Source of the DNA: Halorussus rarus
GTDB lineage: Archaea; Halobacteriota; Halobacteria; Halobacteriales; Haladaptataceae
Assembly: GCF_003369835.1 (NCBI RefSeq)
Contig: NZ_QPMJ01000001.1
Span: 1,297,589-1,361,588, forward strand
DNA length: 64,000 nt
Direction: 5' to 3'
Shown: positions 40,048 through 47,623 of the stretch, piece by piece
How the letters are laid out: each line of letters starts with the position of its first letter
Position numbering within the stretch: the first letter of the stretch is position 1
Program-made: the position numbers and the translations under genes
Notes under the pieces: model-generated
What the model saw: the letters and a program-made list of their open reading frames with translations, nothing else
Database searches by the model: none
What the model was told of the DNA's origin: nothing

Positions 40048-42657
40048 GTGCAGAACGGGGACGGGGACTCGACAGTGGCACTCGACTACCAGCGCGTCAT
40101 CGACTGGCTGGACGACCGCATCGTGGAGCGACCGGGCCGGGTTGTCGCCGCCTTCCTCATCGTGACCGCGGTCTTCGCGGTGGGCGCGTTCCAGGTCTCC
40201 ACTGAGTCGGGCACCGAGAGCTTCGCCGAGGACGTGCCCGAGCAGACCGCGCTGGAGGCGGTCGACCGGGAGTTCGAGTCGCCCTTCGGCCCGGCCACGA
40301 CCACGACCCAGCTCGTCCACACCGGCGAGAACGTCGTCTCGAAGCGCGGCCTGACCCGGATGCTGACGCTGCTCTCCCGACTCGACGACCGGACCGAACT
40401 CCGGATCGTCGGGACGACGAGCCCCGCGAGCGTCGTCGCGCGCACGCTCGACCCGAACGCCACCACCCCCGAGGAGCAACTCCGCGCGGTCGAGCGTGCT
40501 TCGCCCGCGCGCGTCGATGCCGCGGTCCGGGCCGCCGCCCGCGATAATCCGGCCTTCCGGACCCTGCTGAGCGAGGACTTCAATCCCGTGTCGGCTCGCG
40601 CGTCCGCGTCGGTCTCGCTCGTCGAGCACGCCGTCCCGGCGCTCGCCGACGAGGGGTCGACCGGAACCGACCCGCTGACGCCCATCCAGCGCCAGATGCA
40701 GCGAGTTGCGGCCTCGGTCGGCGGCGACGTCCGGGTGTTCGGCGCGGGCATAATCGCCGACGAGTTCGGGAGCGTCATCGGCGACACGCTCGTCATCGTG
40801 GTCCCGGCCGCCGCGATTCTCATCGTCGTCTTCCTCCTCGTCGCGTACCGCGACCTCGCGGACCTGCTGGTCGGCGTCGCCGCGCTCGTGATGGCCATCA
40901 TCTGGACGTTCGGCTTCATGGGGTTCGCGGGCATCGCGTTCAACCAGTTGCTCATCGCGGTCCCGCCGCTCCTGCTCGCGGTCGGCATCGACTTCGGTAT
41001 CCACGCGGTCAACCGCTACCGGGAGGACCGCGAGGCGCTGGTCGCGGGCGAAACGGCCGCCGGACCCGGCGACGACCTCGTCGGGGCCGCGATGCGGCGC
41101 GCGACCGACCAGTTGCTCGTCGCCTTCTTCATCGTCACCGCCACCTCGGTCATCGGGTTCGCCTCGAACCTCACCAGCGCGATCGGACCCATCCGGGACT
41201 TCGGCGTCGTCGCCAGCGTCGGCATCGTCTTCACGGCGCTCATCTTCGGCGTCTCCGTCCCGGCGGCCAAGGTCCTGCTCGACCGCGCCCGAGAGCGCTA
41301 CCCGATCCCGACGTTCAGCCAGCGACCGCTCGGCTCCGAAGACTCGGCGCTGGGTCGGGCGCTGACCGGCGGGGTCGTCGTCGCCCGGCGCGCGCCGATC
41401 GTCTTCCTCGTGGTGACCGCGGCGCTCACGGCCGGCGCGACCGGCTACGCGACCGGGGTGGACACCTCCTTCAGCGAGGAGCAGTTCCTCCCGCCCGCGG
41501 AGACGCCCGGCTACCTCCGGGCGCTGCCCGAACCGTTCAGGCCGAACGAGTACACCGTCACGCGGGATATCAATTTCCTCCGGGACAACTTCGAGACCGG
41601 GGAGGACGAGCAGGTCGTCGTCTACGTCGAGGCGCCGATGACCCGCGACACCGCCCTGGAGACCGTCCACCGGGCCGGCGCGGACCCGCCGGACACGTTC
41701 GTCGTCGAGGACGGCCGCGCCAGCGAGCGGAGCATCGTGACCGTCGTCCGGTCGCTGGCCGCCACCGACCCCGAGTTCGCCCGGCTGGTCGCGCGCAACG
41801 ACCGGGACGGCAACGGGGTCCCCGACGACGACCTCGGAGCGATCTACGACGCGCTGTTCGACTCGGAGTACGCCGCGCTCGCGAGTCAGTACCTGGCAGA
41901 GGACCGCCGGAGCGCCCGCGTGGTCTACGCGGTCGAGGCCGACGCCGACCCCGCCGAGGTCACCGAGGACGCCCGAACGGTCGCCGACCGCTACCGGTAC
42001 GAGGCCGTCGCCACGGGCGACATCGTGGTGTTCCAGGCCATCGCGGACCTCATCTTCGAGTCGGCCATCGTCAGCCTCGCGGTCGCGCTCGCCGGCACCG
42101 CGGTCTTCCTGGTCCTGGTCTACGGTATCCTCGTGGGCCGGCCCTCGCTCGGCGTCGCGAACCTGATTCCCATCGTGGTGACGGTCGCGGCGCTCGCGGC
42201 CACCATGCGCGCGGTCGGCATCTCGCTCAACGCCTTCACCGCGACCGTCCTGGCCATCACCATCGGACTCGGCATCGACTACTCGGTCCACGTCGTCCAC
42301 CGGTTCGTCGACGAACTGGAAGCAGGAGCCGGGTCGGACGAATCGCCGGCGTCCGCAGGCCGGTCCGACTCGCCCGGCGGAAGCGACCCCCGTGCCGCGC
42401 TCTCGCGGACCATCACCGGCACGGGCGGCGCGCTGACCGGCAGCGTCCTCACGACCGTCTTCGGCATCGGGGTGCTCGTGCTCGCAGTGTTCCCGGCTAT
42501 CGGCCAGTTCGGCCTGCTCACCGCGCTGAGCGTGGTCTACTCCTACGTCGCGTCGCTCGCGGTCCTCCCGTCGGTGCTCGCCGTCTGGGCGCGGTACCTC
42601 GGCCCGGGCGCGTCGCTCGACGCGGCCGACGGAGCCGTCGCTCGAGAGGCGGAGTAG
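40048..42657 (+). CDS. RND/MMPL-family exporter
   Basis: The protein has about 869 residues. After one N-terminal helix (RVVAAFLIVTAVFAVGAF) there is a large outer domain, a first helix bundle (about 40780-41280), a second outer domain and a second bundle (about 42050-42620). Each bundle has the sterol-sensing-type motif: GIDFGIHAVNRY and GLGIDYSVHVVHRF. The Asp residues are likely proton-relay residues. Such proteins export lipids or hydrophobic compounds using the proton gradient. The start is a GTG at 40048 (or 40075); no ATG fits. It converges on the S-layer glycoprotein gene, so it could serve the envelope, but this is inference. Confidence 0.85.
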   Translation: MQNGDGDSTVALDYQRVIDWLDDRIVERPGRVVAAFLIVTAVFAVGAFQVSTESGTESFAEDVPEQTALEAVDREFESPFGPATTTTQLVHTGENVVSKRGLTRMLTLLSRLDDRTELRIVGTTSPASVVARTLDPNATTPEEQLRAVERASPARVDAAVRAAARDNPAFRTLLSEDFNPVSARASASVSLVEHAVPALADEGSTGTDPLTPIQRQMQRVAASVGGDVRVFGAGIIADEFGSVIGDTLVIVVPAAAILIVVFLLVAYRDLADLLVGVAALVMAIIWTFGFMGFAGIAFNQLLIAVPPLLLAVGIDFGIHAVNRYREDREALVAGETAAGPGDDLVGAAMRRATDQLLVAFFIVTATSVIGFASNLTSAIGPIRDFGVVASVGIVFTALIFGVSVPAAKVLLDRARERYPIPTFSQRPLGSEDSALGRALTGGVVVARRAPIVFLVVTAALTAGATGYATGVDTSFSEEQFLPPAETPGYLRALPEPFRPNEYTVTRDINFLRDNFETGEDEQVVVYVEAPMTRDTALETVHRAGADPPDTFVVEDGRASERSIVTVVRSLAATDPEFARLVARNDRDGNGVPDDDLGAIYDALFDSEYAALASQYLAEDRRSARVVYAVEADADPAEVTEDARTVADRYRYEAVATGDIVVFQAIADLIFESAIVSLAVALAGTAVFLVLVYGILVGRPSLGVANLIPIVVTVAALAATMRAVGISLNAFTATVLAITIGLGIDYSVHVVHRFVDELEAGAGSDESPASAGRSDSPGGSDPRAALSRTITGTGGALTGSVLTTVFGIGVLVLAVFPAIGQFGLLTALSVVYSYVASLAVLPSVLAVWARYLGPGASLDAADGAVAREAE

Positions 42658-42658
42658 C

Positions 42659-42664
42659 AAAAAA
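42659..42664 (-). terminator. Poly-U terminator after the S-layer gene
   Basis: Six T residues on the minus strand lie 35-40 bases after the S-layer stop, in the short gap between the two convergent genes. Confidence 0.5.
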
Positions 42665-42698
42665 GAACTGCGTCGATTCTGCTCGAGAGCCGGCGGGG

Positions 42699-45600
42699 TT
42701 ACGCCGAACCGCCGACCGCCGGAGCGACCGCCGCGGAACTGCTCGCGGTGGTGTTCGTGAGCTCTCCGGGCTCGATCTCCTCGCCGTCGAGGACGAACAC
42801 CGCGTTGGTGAGGTCGCCCTCGGCCGACACGTCGAGGACCTGGCCGACGAACTCGTAGACGTCGGCGTCGTCACCGGTGACCTGACCGGTCACGGTGCCG
42901 TCGTCCCGGACCTCGTCGGTCTCCTCGACCTGGTCGTCGACGGCCTGAACGTTGCCGGCGAACGAGATGGTGTAGTTCAGCGACTCACCCTCGGTCCGGA
43001 TCTCGAGCGTGTGTCCTGCCTGTGCTACGTCCTGGGTCTGGTTACCCGCGGCGGCGGTCGTCTCCTCGCCTACGTCGCCGTCATCTTGCCCCGCCGCGGT
43101 CGTCTCATTTCCCTCTGCGGTCGTCGTGGTCGTCTCGTTACCTGCCTGGTCTGTCTGTTCGGTCGTAGTGGTCGTAGTCGTCTCGTCCTGCTGGCCCGCC
43201 GGTACGACCTCGAACTGGACGATGTCGGTGTTGTCACCGTCGTCCACCTCGAGGGTGTAGGTACCGGGCTCGACGTTCTGAGCGCTCAGGTTGACCGACC
43301 AGACGCCGTTCCGGCCCCACTCGTCGGTCGCGGCCGAGTCGAACTCGCTCGCGCTCGGGCCGTCGATGACCTCGACAGTGATGGTGTTGTCGTCGGGCCG
43401 CCGGTTGGTCAGCCCCCGGACGGCGATGTCCTGGCCGACCTCGATGGGCTGGACCTGCGTCTGGAACCCGGGCGTCACCGGCTGGTCGGCCTGGGCCTGC
43501 GGCAGGATGGCCGACACCGACGTCGCCGCGTCGGCGTACCGGAACGTCTGGGTGAGCGTCAGGTCGTCGCTGCCCGCCTCGTCGGTCGTCTCGTCCGTGA
43601 TCCGCTCGCTGACCTGTTCCTGGGTCAGACCGGCGCCGAAGCTCGCGATCCACGACTCGAGCGAGGCGAGGTCGGCGTCGTCGACGCCGGGCAGGACGCC
43701 GTCACCGACGACGGTGTCCCGACCGAGGCCGATGACCATGCCTCTGATCTGTCCCTCGTTGAGCTGCCGGCCCTCGCGGGTGACCAGCTCGATGTCGTCC
43801 TCCTCGAAGACGTCGTTGTCGTCGACGCTCACCGTCTCGGTGACGGTGCGGCCGCGCGAGTCGATCATCACGACCAGCACCTCGTCGAGACCGGGCGCGA
43901 CGCCCGTGACCTCGACGGTGCCGTCCTCGACGGCGACCTGTTCGTTGTAGGTGCGGAAGACCCACGTCGGGTTCCGGGTGGGCTCGGCCTCCGGCTGGGT
44001 CGTGTTGTTCTCCTGGTCCTGGAGCGCCATCGGCGAACCCGCGCCGAAGGTCGCCGCCAGCGAGGCGTTACCGCCGCCGCCGAGCGTCGGCTCGGTGACG
44101 ATGATGGAAGTCTGCTCGCTGGTCGCACTGCTGAAGTCGGACGTCGACAGCGTCTCGGCGACGTTCCCGTTCTGGGCCACGTCGACAGCCTCGACGACCC
44201 CGAGCCGGTAGCGACCGGGGATGCTCAGGATGTCGTTGGCCTGCGAGAGGGTGACGTCGCGCTCCTCCCACTCGCCGTCGGCGTCGACGCTGATGAAGTC
44301 CTGCTGGCTGAGCTCGCCGTCCTCGTTGATGTCGACGAGTTCCCAGTCGCCCTGGTCGCGGACGTAGACCGCGACGTCGTCCACGCCGGGTGCGGCCGTC
44401 CCCCGCACGTCGATTTCCTGCCCGGCGATGTAGGTGCCGGCCGGACTGTCGACGTTGAGCTCGCCCTCGGAGATGTCGAGCGAGAGGTCGTCCTCCGTGT
44501 CGCCGACGTCGTCGGCGATCTCCGAGAGGTTCTGGTCGGCCTCGTAGAGGTTGACGTCCACGCTCGTGTCGTCGAGGTACGTCGTGTCTATCTGTCCGAC
44601 GCCGAGGCCGGTGTCGTCGTCGACCTCGACCTGCGCCCACGCGAGGTCGGCGTTCCCGTCGTCGTTGGTGTCGAGGCTACCGCGGTCGATGGTGTCCTCC
44701 ACGTCGCGGAAGACGCGCTCGTCGACCTGGTTGTTCCGGAAGTCGGTGTCCTCGATGGTGACGAAGTGGGTCGCGCCGGCGGCCGAGCCGCGGATGGTGT
44801 AGCGGACGTTCTCGCCGCGCGTCGCGTCGTCAGTCTCGAGGTCGAGGACGACGTTCTCGTCGCCGGTCACCGAGACGACCGTCGACCGGGTCGCGGCCCC
44901 GTAGTCGAGGTTGTCCCAGCCCTCGACCGTGATGGTGTAGTCACCGGCGTTCTGGTCGCTCAGGTCGATGGCCCAGTAGGCCGCGTCGAGGTCCTGCGTG
45001 GGTCCTTCGGTCTCGTTGAGCTGACCGAGTCCCTGCAGGTACTCGATACCGGTCTCGGTACCGCGCTGACCCGGGTTGGCGACCAGCGCGGGGTTCTGGG
45101 CGTAGGGGCCCTGGAGGCGCTCGCGCTGCTGGTCCGAGAGCTGGCCGACCTCGGTGAGCACGTCGCCCGTGATCTCGTTGCCGTCCTCGTCGGTGACCTC
45201 GAGCGAGAGGTCCTCAGCGCGCTGGAAGTTCCACTCGGCGCTGATGAGGAGGGTCTCGTCCTCCTGGACGGTCGACCCCTCGACGTCGACGCCGCGCTCG
45301 TTGAACACCTCGAGGTCGGTCACGCGCGGCGTCTGGACCGTGACGCCGATGTTCGCGGCCCGACCGTCGATGGCGTACTGACCGAGCTCCTGGTCTTCCG
45401 GGATGGGCGATTCGAGCGGGATGCCCTCCGCGTTCCCGGAGACCCCGATGAGGTTCGAGGGATTGATCTCCTGGCCGTTCTCGGTTATGAAGTCGATGTC
45501 GTCCTCACCCTGGAAGACGACCGGTTTCTGCTGGGAGACGACGACGTCGTTCGGTCCGCCGACCCCCGGATCGAACGTCGGCTGCTCGCCCCCGCGCTGT

Positions 45601-45704
45601 ACGTCGGCACCTAGGACCGCCCCCGACATCGCGATCGTCGAGAGCACCATCAGTGCCGTAAGTACGAGCGCACTCGATTTATTTCTCGTTAATCGTGTAT
45701 TCAT
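42699..45704 (-). CDS. csg: Major cell surface (S-layer) glycoprotein
   Basis: The protein has 1001 residues. A signal peptide of the haloarchaeal S-layer type (RNKSSALVLTALMVLS, residues 8-23, cleaved near ADVQ) starts it. A long acidic beta-rich ectodomain follows (about 35-835), with about ten N-x-S/T sequons (for example N230, N392, N805). Then comes a Thr/Glu stalk (about 840-890, with TTTTTTT) suited to O-glycosylation, and a further small beta domain (about 897-980). The chain ends AVAPAVGGSA without the PGF motif, hydrophobic helix and basic tail that normally anchor such proteins, and no other frame supplies them. It should form the crystalline wall lattice. Confidence 0.92.
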   Translation of the reverse strand: MNTRLTRNKSSALVLTALMVLSTIAMSGAVLGADVQRGGEQPTFDPGVGGPNDVVVSQQKPVVFQGEDDIDFITENGQEINPSNLIGVSGNAEGIPLESPIPEDQELGQYAIDGRAANIGVTVQTPRVTDLEVFNERGVDVEGSTVQEDETLLISAEWNFQRAEDLSLEVTDEDGNEITGDVLTEVGQLSDQQRERLQGPYAQNPALVANPGQRGTETGIEYLQGLGQLNETEGPTQDLDAAYWAIDLSDQNAGDYTITVEGWDNLDYGAATRSTVVSVTGDENVVLDLETDDATRGENVRYTIRGSAAGATHFVTIEDTDFRNNQVDERVFRDVEDTIDRGSLDTNDDGNADLAWAQVEVDDDTGLGVGQIDTTYLDDTSVDVNLYEADQNLSEIADDVGDTEDDLSLDISEGELNVDSPAGTYIAGQEIDVRGTAAPGVDDVAVYVRDQGDWELVDINEDGELSQQDFISVDADGEWEERDVTLSQANDILSIPGRYRLGVVEAVDVAQNGNVAETLSTSDFSSATSEQTSIIVTEPTLGGGGNASLAATFGAGSPMALQDQENNTTQPEAEPTRNPTWVFRTYNEQVAVEDGTVEVTGVAPGLDEVLVVMIDSRGRTVTETVSVDDNDVFEEDDIELVTREGRQLNEGQIRGMVIGLGRDTVVGDGVLPGVDDADLASLESWIASFGAGLTQEQVSERITDETTDEAGSDDLTLTQTFRYADAATSVSAILPQAQADQPVTPGFQTQVQPIEVGQDIAVRGLTNRRPDDNTITVEVIDGPSASEFDSAATDEWGRNGVWSVNLSAQNVEPGTYTLEVDDGDNTDIVQFEVVPAGQQDETTTTTTTEQTDQAGNETTTTTAEGNETTAAGQDDGDVGEETTAAAGNQTQDVAQAGHTLEIRTEGESLNYTISFAGNVQAVDDQVEETDEVRDDGTVTGQVTGDDADVYEFVGQVLDVSAEGDLTNAVFVLDGEEIEPGELTNTTASSSAAVAPAVGGSA

Positions 45705-45860
45705 TTTGTTTGTCTCGTTTCGCTAGTGCGAAATTCCGTACCGCATCGCTGTTCTGCTGACGGTACCCCCCATCCTGCCGTCCGTGTTCGTCAAATCGTA
45801 CTCACCGCCTCCTGCTTGCTCGCGTGTTTCACCTCGGGGAAAGTGGACGCCAGAATCGGG

Positions 45861-45868
45861 TATAAAGC
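45861..45868 (-). promoter_or_regulatory. Probable TATA box of the S-layer gene
   Basis: CTTTATAC on the minus strand would place transcription start near 45836, giving a leader of about 130 bases. This is unlike most genes here, which look leaderless. Confidence 0.55.
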
Positions 45869-45957
45869 GGGTTGAACGTTTTCGAGCGGAGGTCCTAGGT
45901 ATGCCCTAATACGACGGGTCCACGGCTGACTGACTCTGAGTAACCCCGATTACCCCC

Positions 45958-46001
45958 ATAGGCCGAGAATATATGCGAACTGGACCGGAGATAGGCCGAG
46001 A
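45958..46001. repeat. Direct repeat ATAGGCCGAGA in the S-layer upstream region
   Basis: The 11-mer occurs at 45958-45968 and 45991-46001, 33 bp apart, about three helical turns. A shorter match, ATAGGCCG, lies near 46240. It could be an activator site. Confidence 0.5.
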
Positions 46002-46464
46002 GTAGTGTCGGAATTTGCTCACTCCGGGATTCGGTCACTCGCTGTCTCTACGTCACTCTCCGACGGAGAAATACGGACAGGACTCCCCGTTACGGCCGAT
46101 TTCGGCGCAGTGGGACCTGCCAGATATATCGGAAATATAACTGTACGGTGAACGTCAGGTTAGGGTAAGCCAACTGAACTGTAAAATTTCCCGAATTATC
46201 GGTTCCCGGCCGGAACAGACGCTCGCTCGCAACCACTTATAGGCCGTTATCAGTCGATTGTCAGCGGACGCTCCGGCTAGCGGGGCGATGGTCAGCGGGT
46301 AGCGCGGGTAACTGACCACATCACGTAGTCGGGCGTTCGTTACCGGAATCGACATCGGGAATTACGGCCGCTGCTGGGGCAGAAGATTCACCCGAATAAT
46401 CACACAACTACGTTTGCCGGTTCCCGTGCTCGCGCGCGGACAGACGACGAGCGTACTGTCGCGT

Positions 46465-47523
46465 TCAACCGCGGACGTCGCTCTGCGAACGCACGCCTGC
46501 CGTGCGGTTCGCTGCCGATTCGCCCTCCCGCGGAAGGACGCGGACAACGAAGCTGTCCGAGTCGTCGCCGTCATCGGCCTCGACCGTGTAGGTCCCGGGT
46601 TCGACACCGGTGGCGTTCAGTTCGACCTGCCAGACGCCGTCGGTCCCCCACGTGTCGGTCGCACCGAAGTCGAACGCGTCGGCGCTCGGCCCCTCGGTCA
46701 CCTCGACAAATATCGTGTTGTCGTCGGGCCGGAGGTTCGTGAGCCCCCGGACGACCACCGTGTCGCCGGCCCTGATCGGTTCGACCGGCCCGGTCCCGTC
46801 GAGCGCCGACGCCGGGAGGACGCGCTCGATGGTGGTCCGTCCGTCGGTGTAGACGAACTCCTCGGCCAGCAGGAGGTCGTCGCTGCCGGCGTCCTCGACG
46901 GTCTGGTCGTAGAAGAGCTCCACCACCTGTCGCTGGGTCCGCGAGATAGTCCGATTCGCCACCCGCTGGCCCACGATGTCGCGGAACGCCGTCTCGAAGT
47001 CCCCGAGGTCCGCCCGGGTGACACCCGATATCTCGCCGTCCCCGACCAGCCCGTCACGGCCCGGCGAGAGGACCGTCGCCACGACGCGGCCCTCGCTGAG
47101 CGGCGTCCCGTCGTCGGTGACGAGCGCGAGGTCGTCCTCCTCGAACGCCCTGTCGTCGACCGAGACGAGTTCCGTCACGACCCGGCCGCGGCGGTCGACG
47201 AGGACGGCCAGCACCGCGTCGGTTCCGGTCGCGTTCCCTCGGACGGTCACGGTGCCGTCCTCGGTCGCCACCTGTCCGGCGACGTCCCGGTAGACGGTCG
47301 CGTCGTACTCAGGCGACGACCGGTTGTCGTCCGCCGCCTGCGACGCCGGAACCGGATCGAAGGCGGCCGCTGATTCCACCGTCCTCGTCGGTTTCTCCGT
47401 CGCGAGCGACGTTACCGCCCCGAGCGACGCCGCCGTTAGAGACGATGCTGCCACGAACAGTGCGACGCCGACGGCGAGAGCCGTCCGCTCTCGGTGCGTC
47501 AGCCGCGCGTTCGAATCCCCCAT
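46465..47523 (-). CDS. Secreted paralog of the S-layer glycoprotein C-terminal half
   Basis: The protein has 352 residues with an N-terminal hydrophobic signal (ALAVGVALFVAASSLTAASL). From about residue 88 to 330 it aligns with residues 593-835 of the S-layer protein: shared are EDGTV, RGRxVTE, VSVDD, FEEDDxxLVT, RPDDNTI, EPGTYT and others. It ends soon after, lacking the Thr stalk and any membrane anchor. Three N-x-S/T sequons are kept (N97, N303, N339). Tandem placement upstream of the S-layer gene on the same strand suggests partial duplication. It could be a minor lattice or adapter subunit. Confidence 0.85.
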   Translation of the reverse strand: MGDSNARLTHRERTALAVGVALFVAASSLTAASLGAVTSLATEKPTRTVESAAAFDPVPASQAADDNRSSPEYDATVYRDVAGQVATEDGTVTVRGNATGTDAVLAVLVDRRGRVVTELVSVDDRAFEEDDLALVTDDGTPLSEGRVVATVLSPGRDGLVGDGEISGVTRADLGDFETAFRDIVGQRVANRTISRTQRQVVELFYDQTVEDAGSDDLLLAEEFVYTDGRTTIERVLPASALDGTGPVEPIRAGDTVVVRGLTNLRPDDNTIFVEVTEGPSADAFDFGATDTWGTDGVWQVELNATGVEPGTYTVEADDGDDSDSFVVRVLPREGESAANRTAGVRSQSDVRG

Positions 47524-47623
47524 CCGGGCCGGACGTTCGGTCGCGACCGACAAGAGTGTTCGCGGCGGCCCGAGCGGGAGGGCCGTCGTCTGAACCTCCG
47601 CACCCCTATCGGTCGACGCCGAC

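Larger units (their letters stand above)
45705..46464. promoter_or_regulatory. Long regulatory region of the S-layer gene (760 bp, gene-free)
   Basis: No protein gene is apparent. On the minus strand a TATA box, CTTTATAC, lies at 45861-45868, implying a 5' leader of about 130 bases. Further TATA-like sites lie near 45967-45975 (CATATATTC) and 46131-46139 (TTATATTT). A direct repeat occurs at 45958-46001. The region is AT-richer than its surroundings. Confidence 0.65.

Noticed and set aside
42640-42720. Frameshifted PGF-CTERM anchor beyond the S-layer stop
   Set aside because: No frame downstream of the stop encodes a hydrophobic helix with a basic end, so a simple frameshift does not explain the missing anchor.
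43080-43200. CRISPR-like or microsatellite repeat
   Set aside because: The repetitive DNA encodes the Thr/Glu stalk of the S-layer protein in frame; no spacer structure exists here or elsewhere in the window.
43011-45614. Very long open frame on the strand opposite the S-layer glycoprotein
   Set aside because: The opposite strand of a GC-rich acidic gene stays open by codon bias; its translation is Val/Asp/Arg-rich, with no domains or promoter.
45892-45912. DtxR-like box TTAGGGCATACCTAGG (minus strand) upstream of the S-layer gene
   Set aside because: The half-sites are imperfect and the spacing differs from the two good boxes; likely chance in an AT-richer region.
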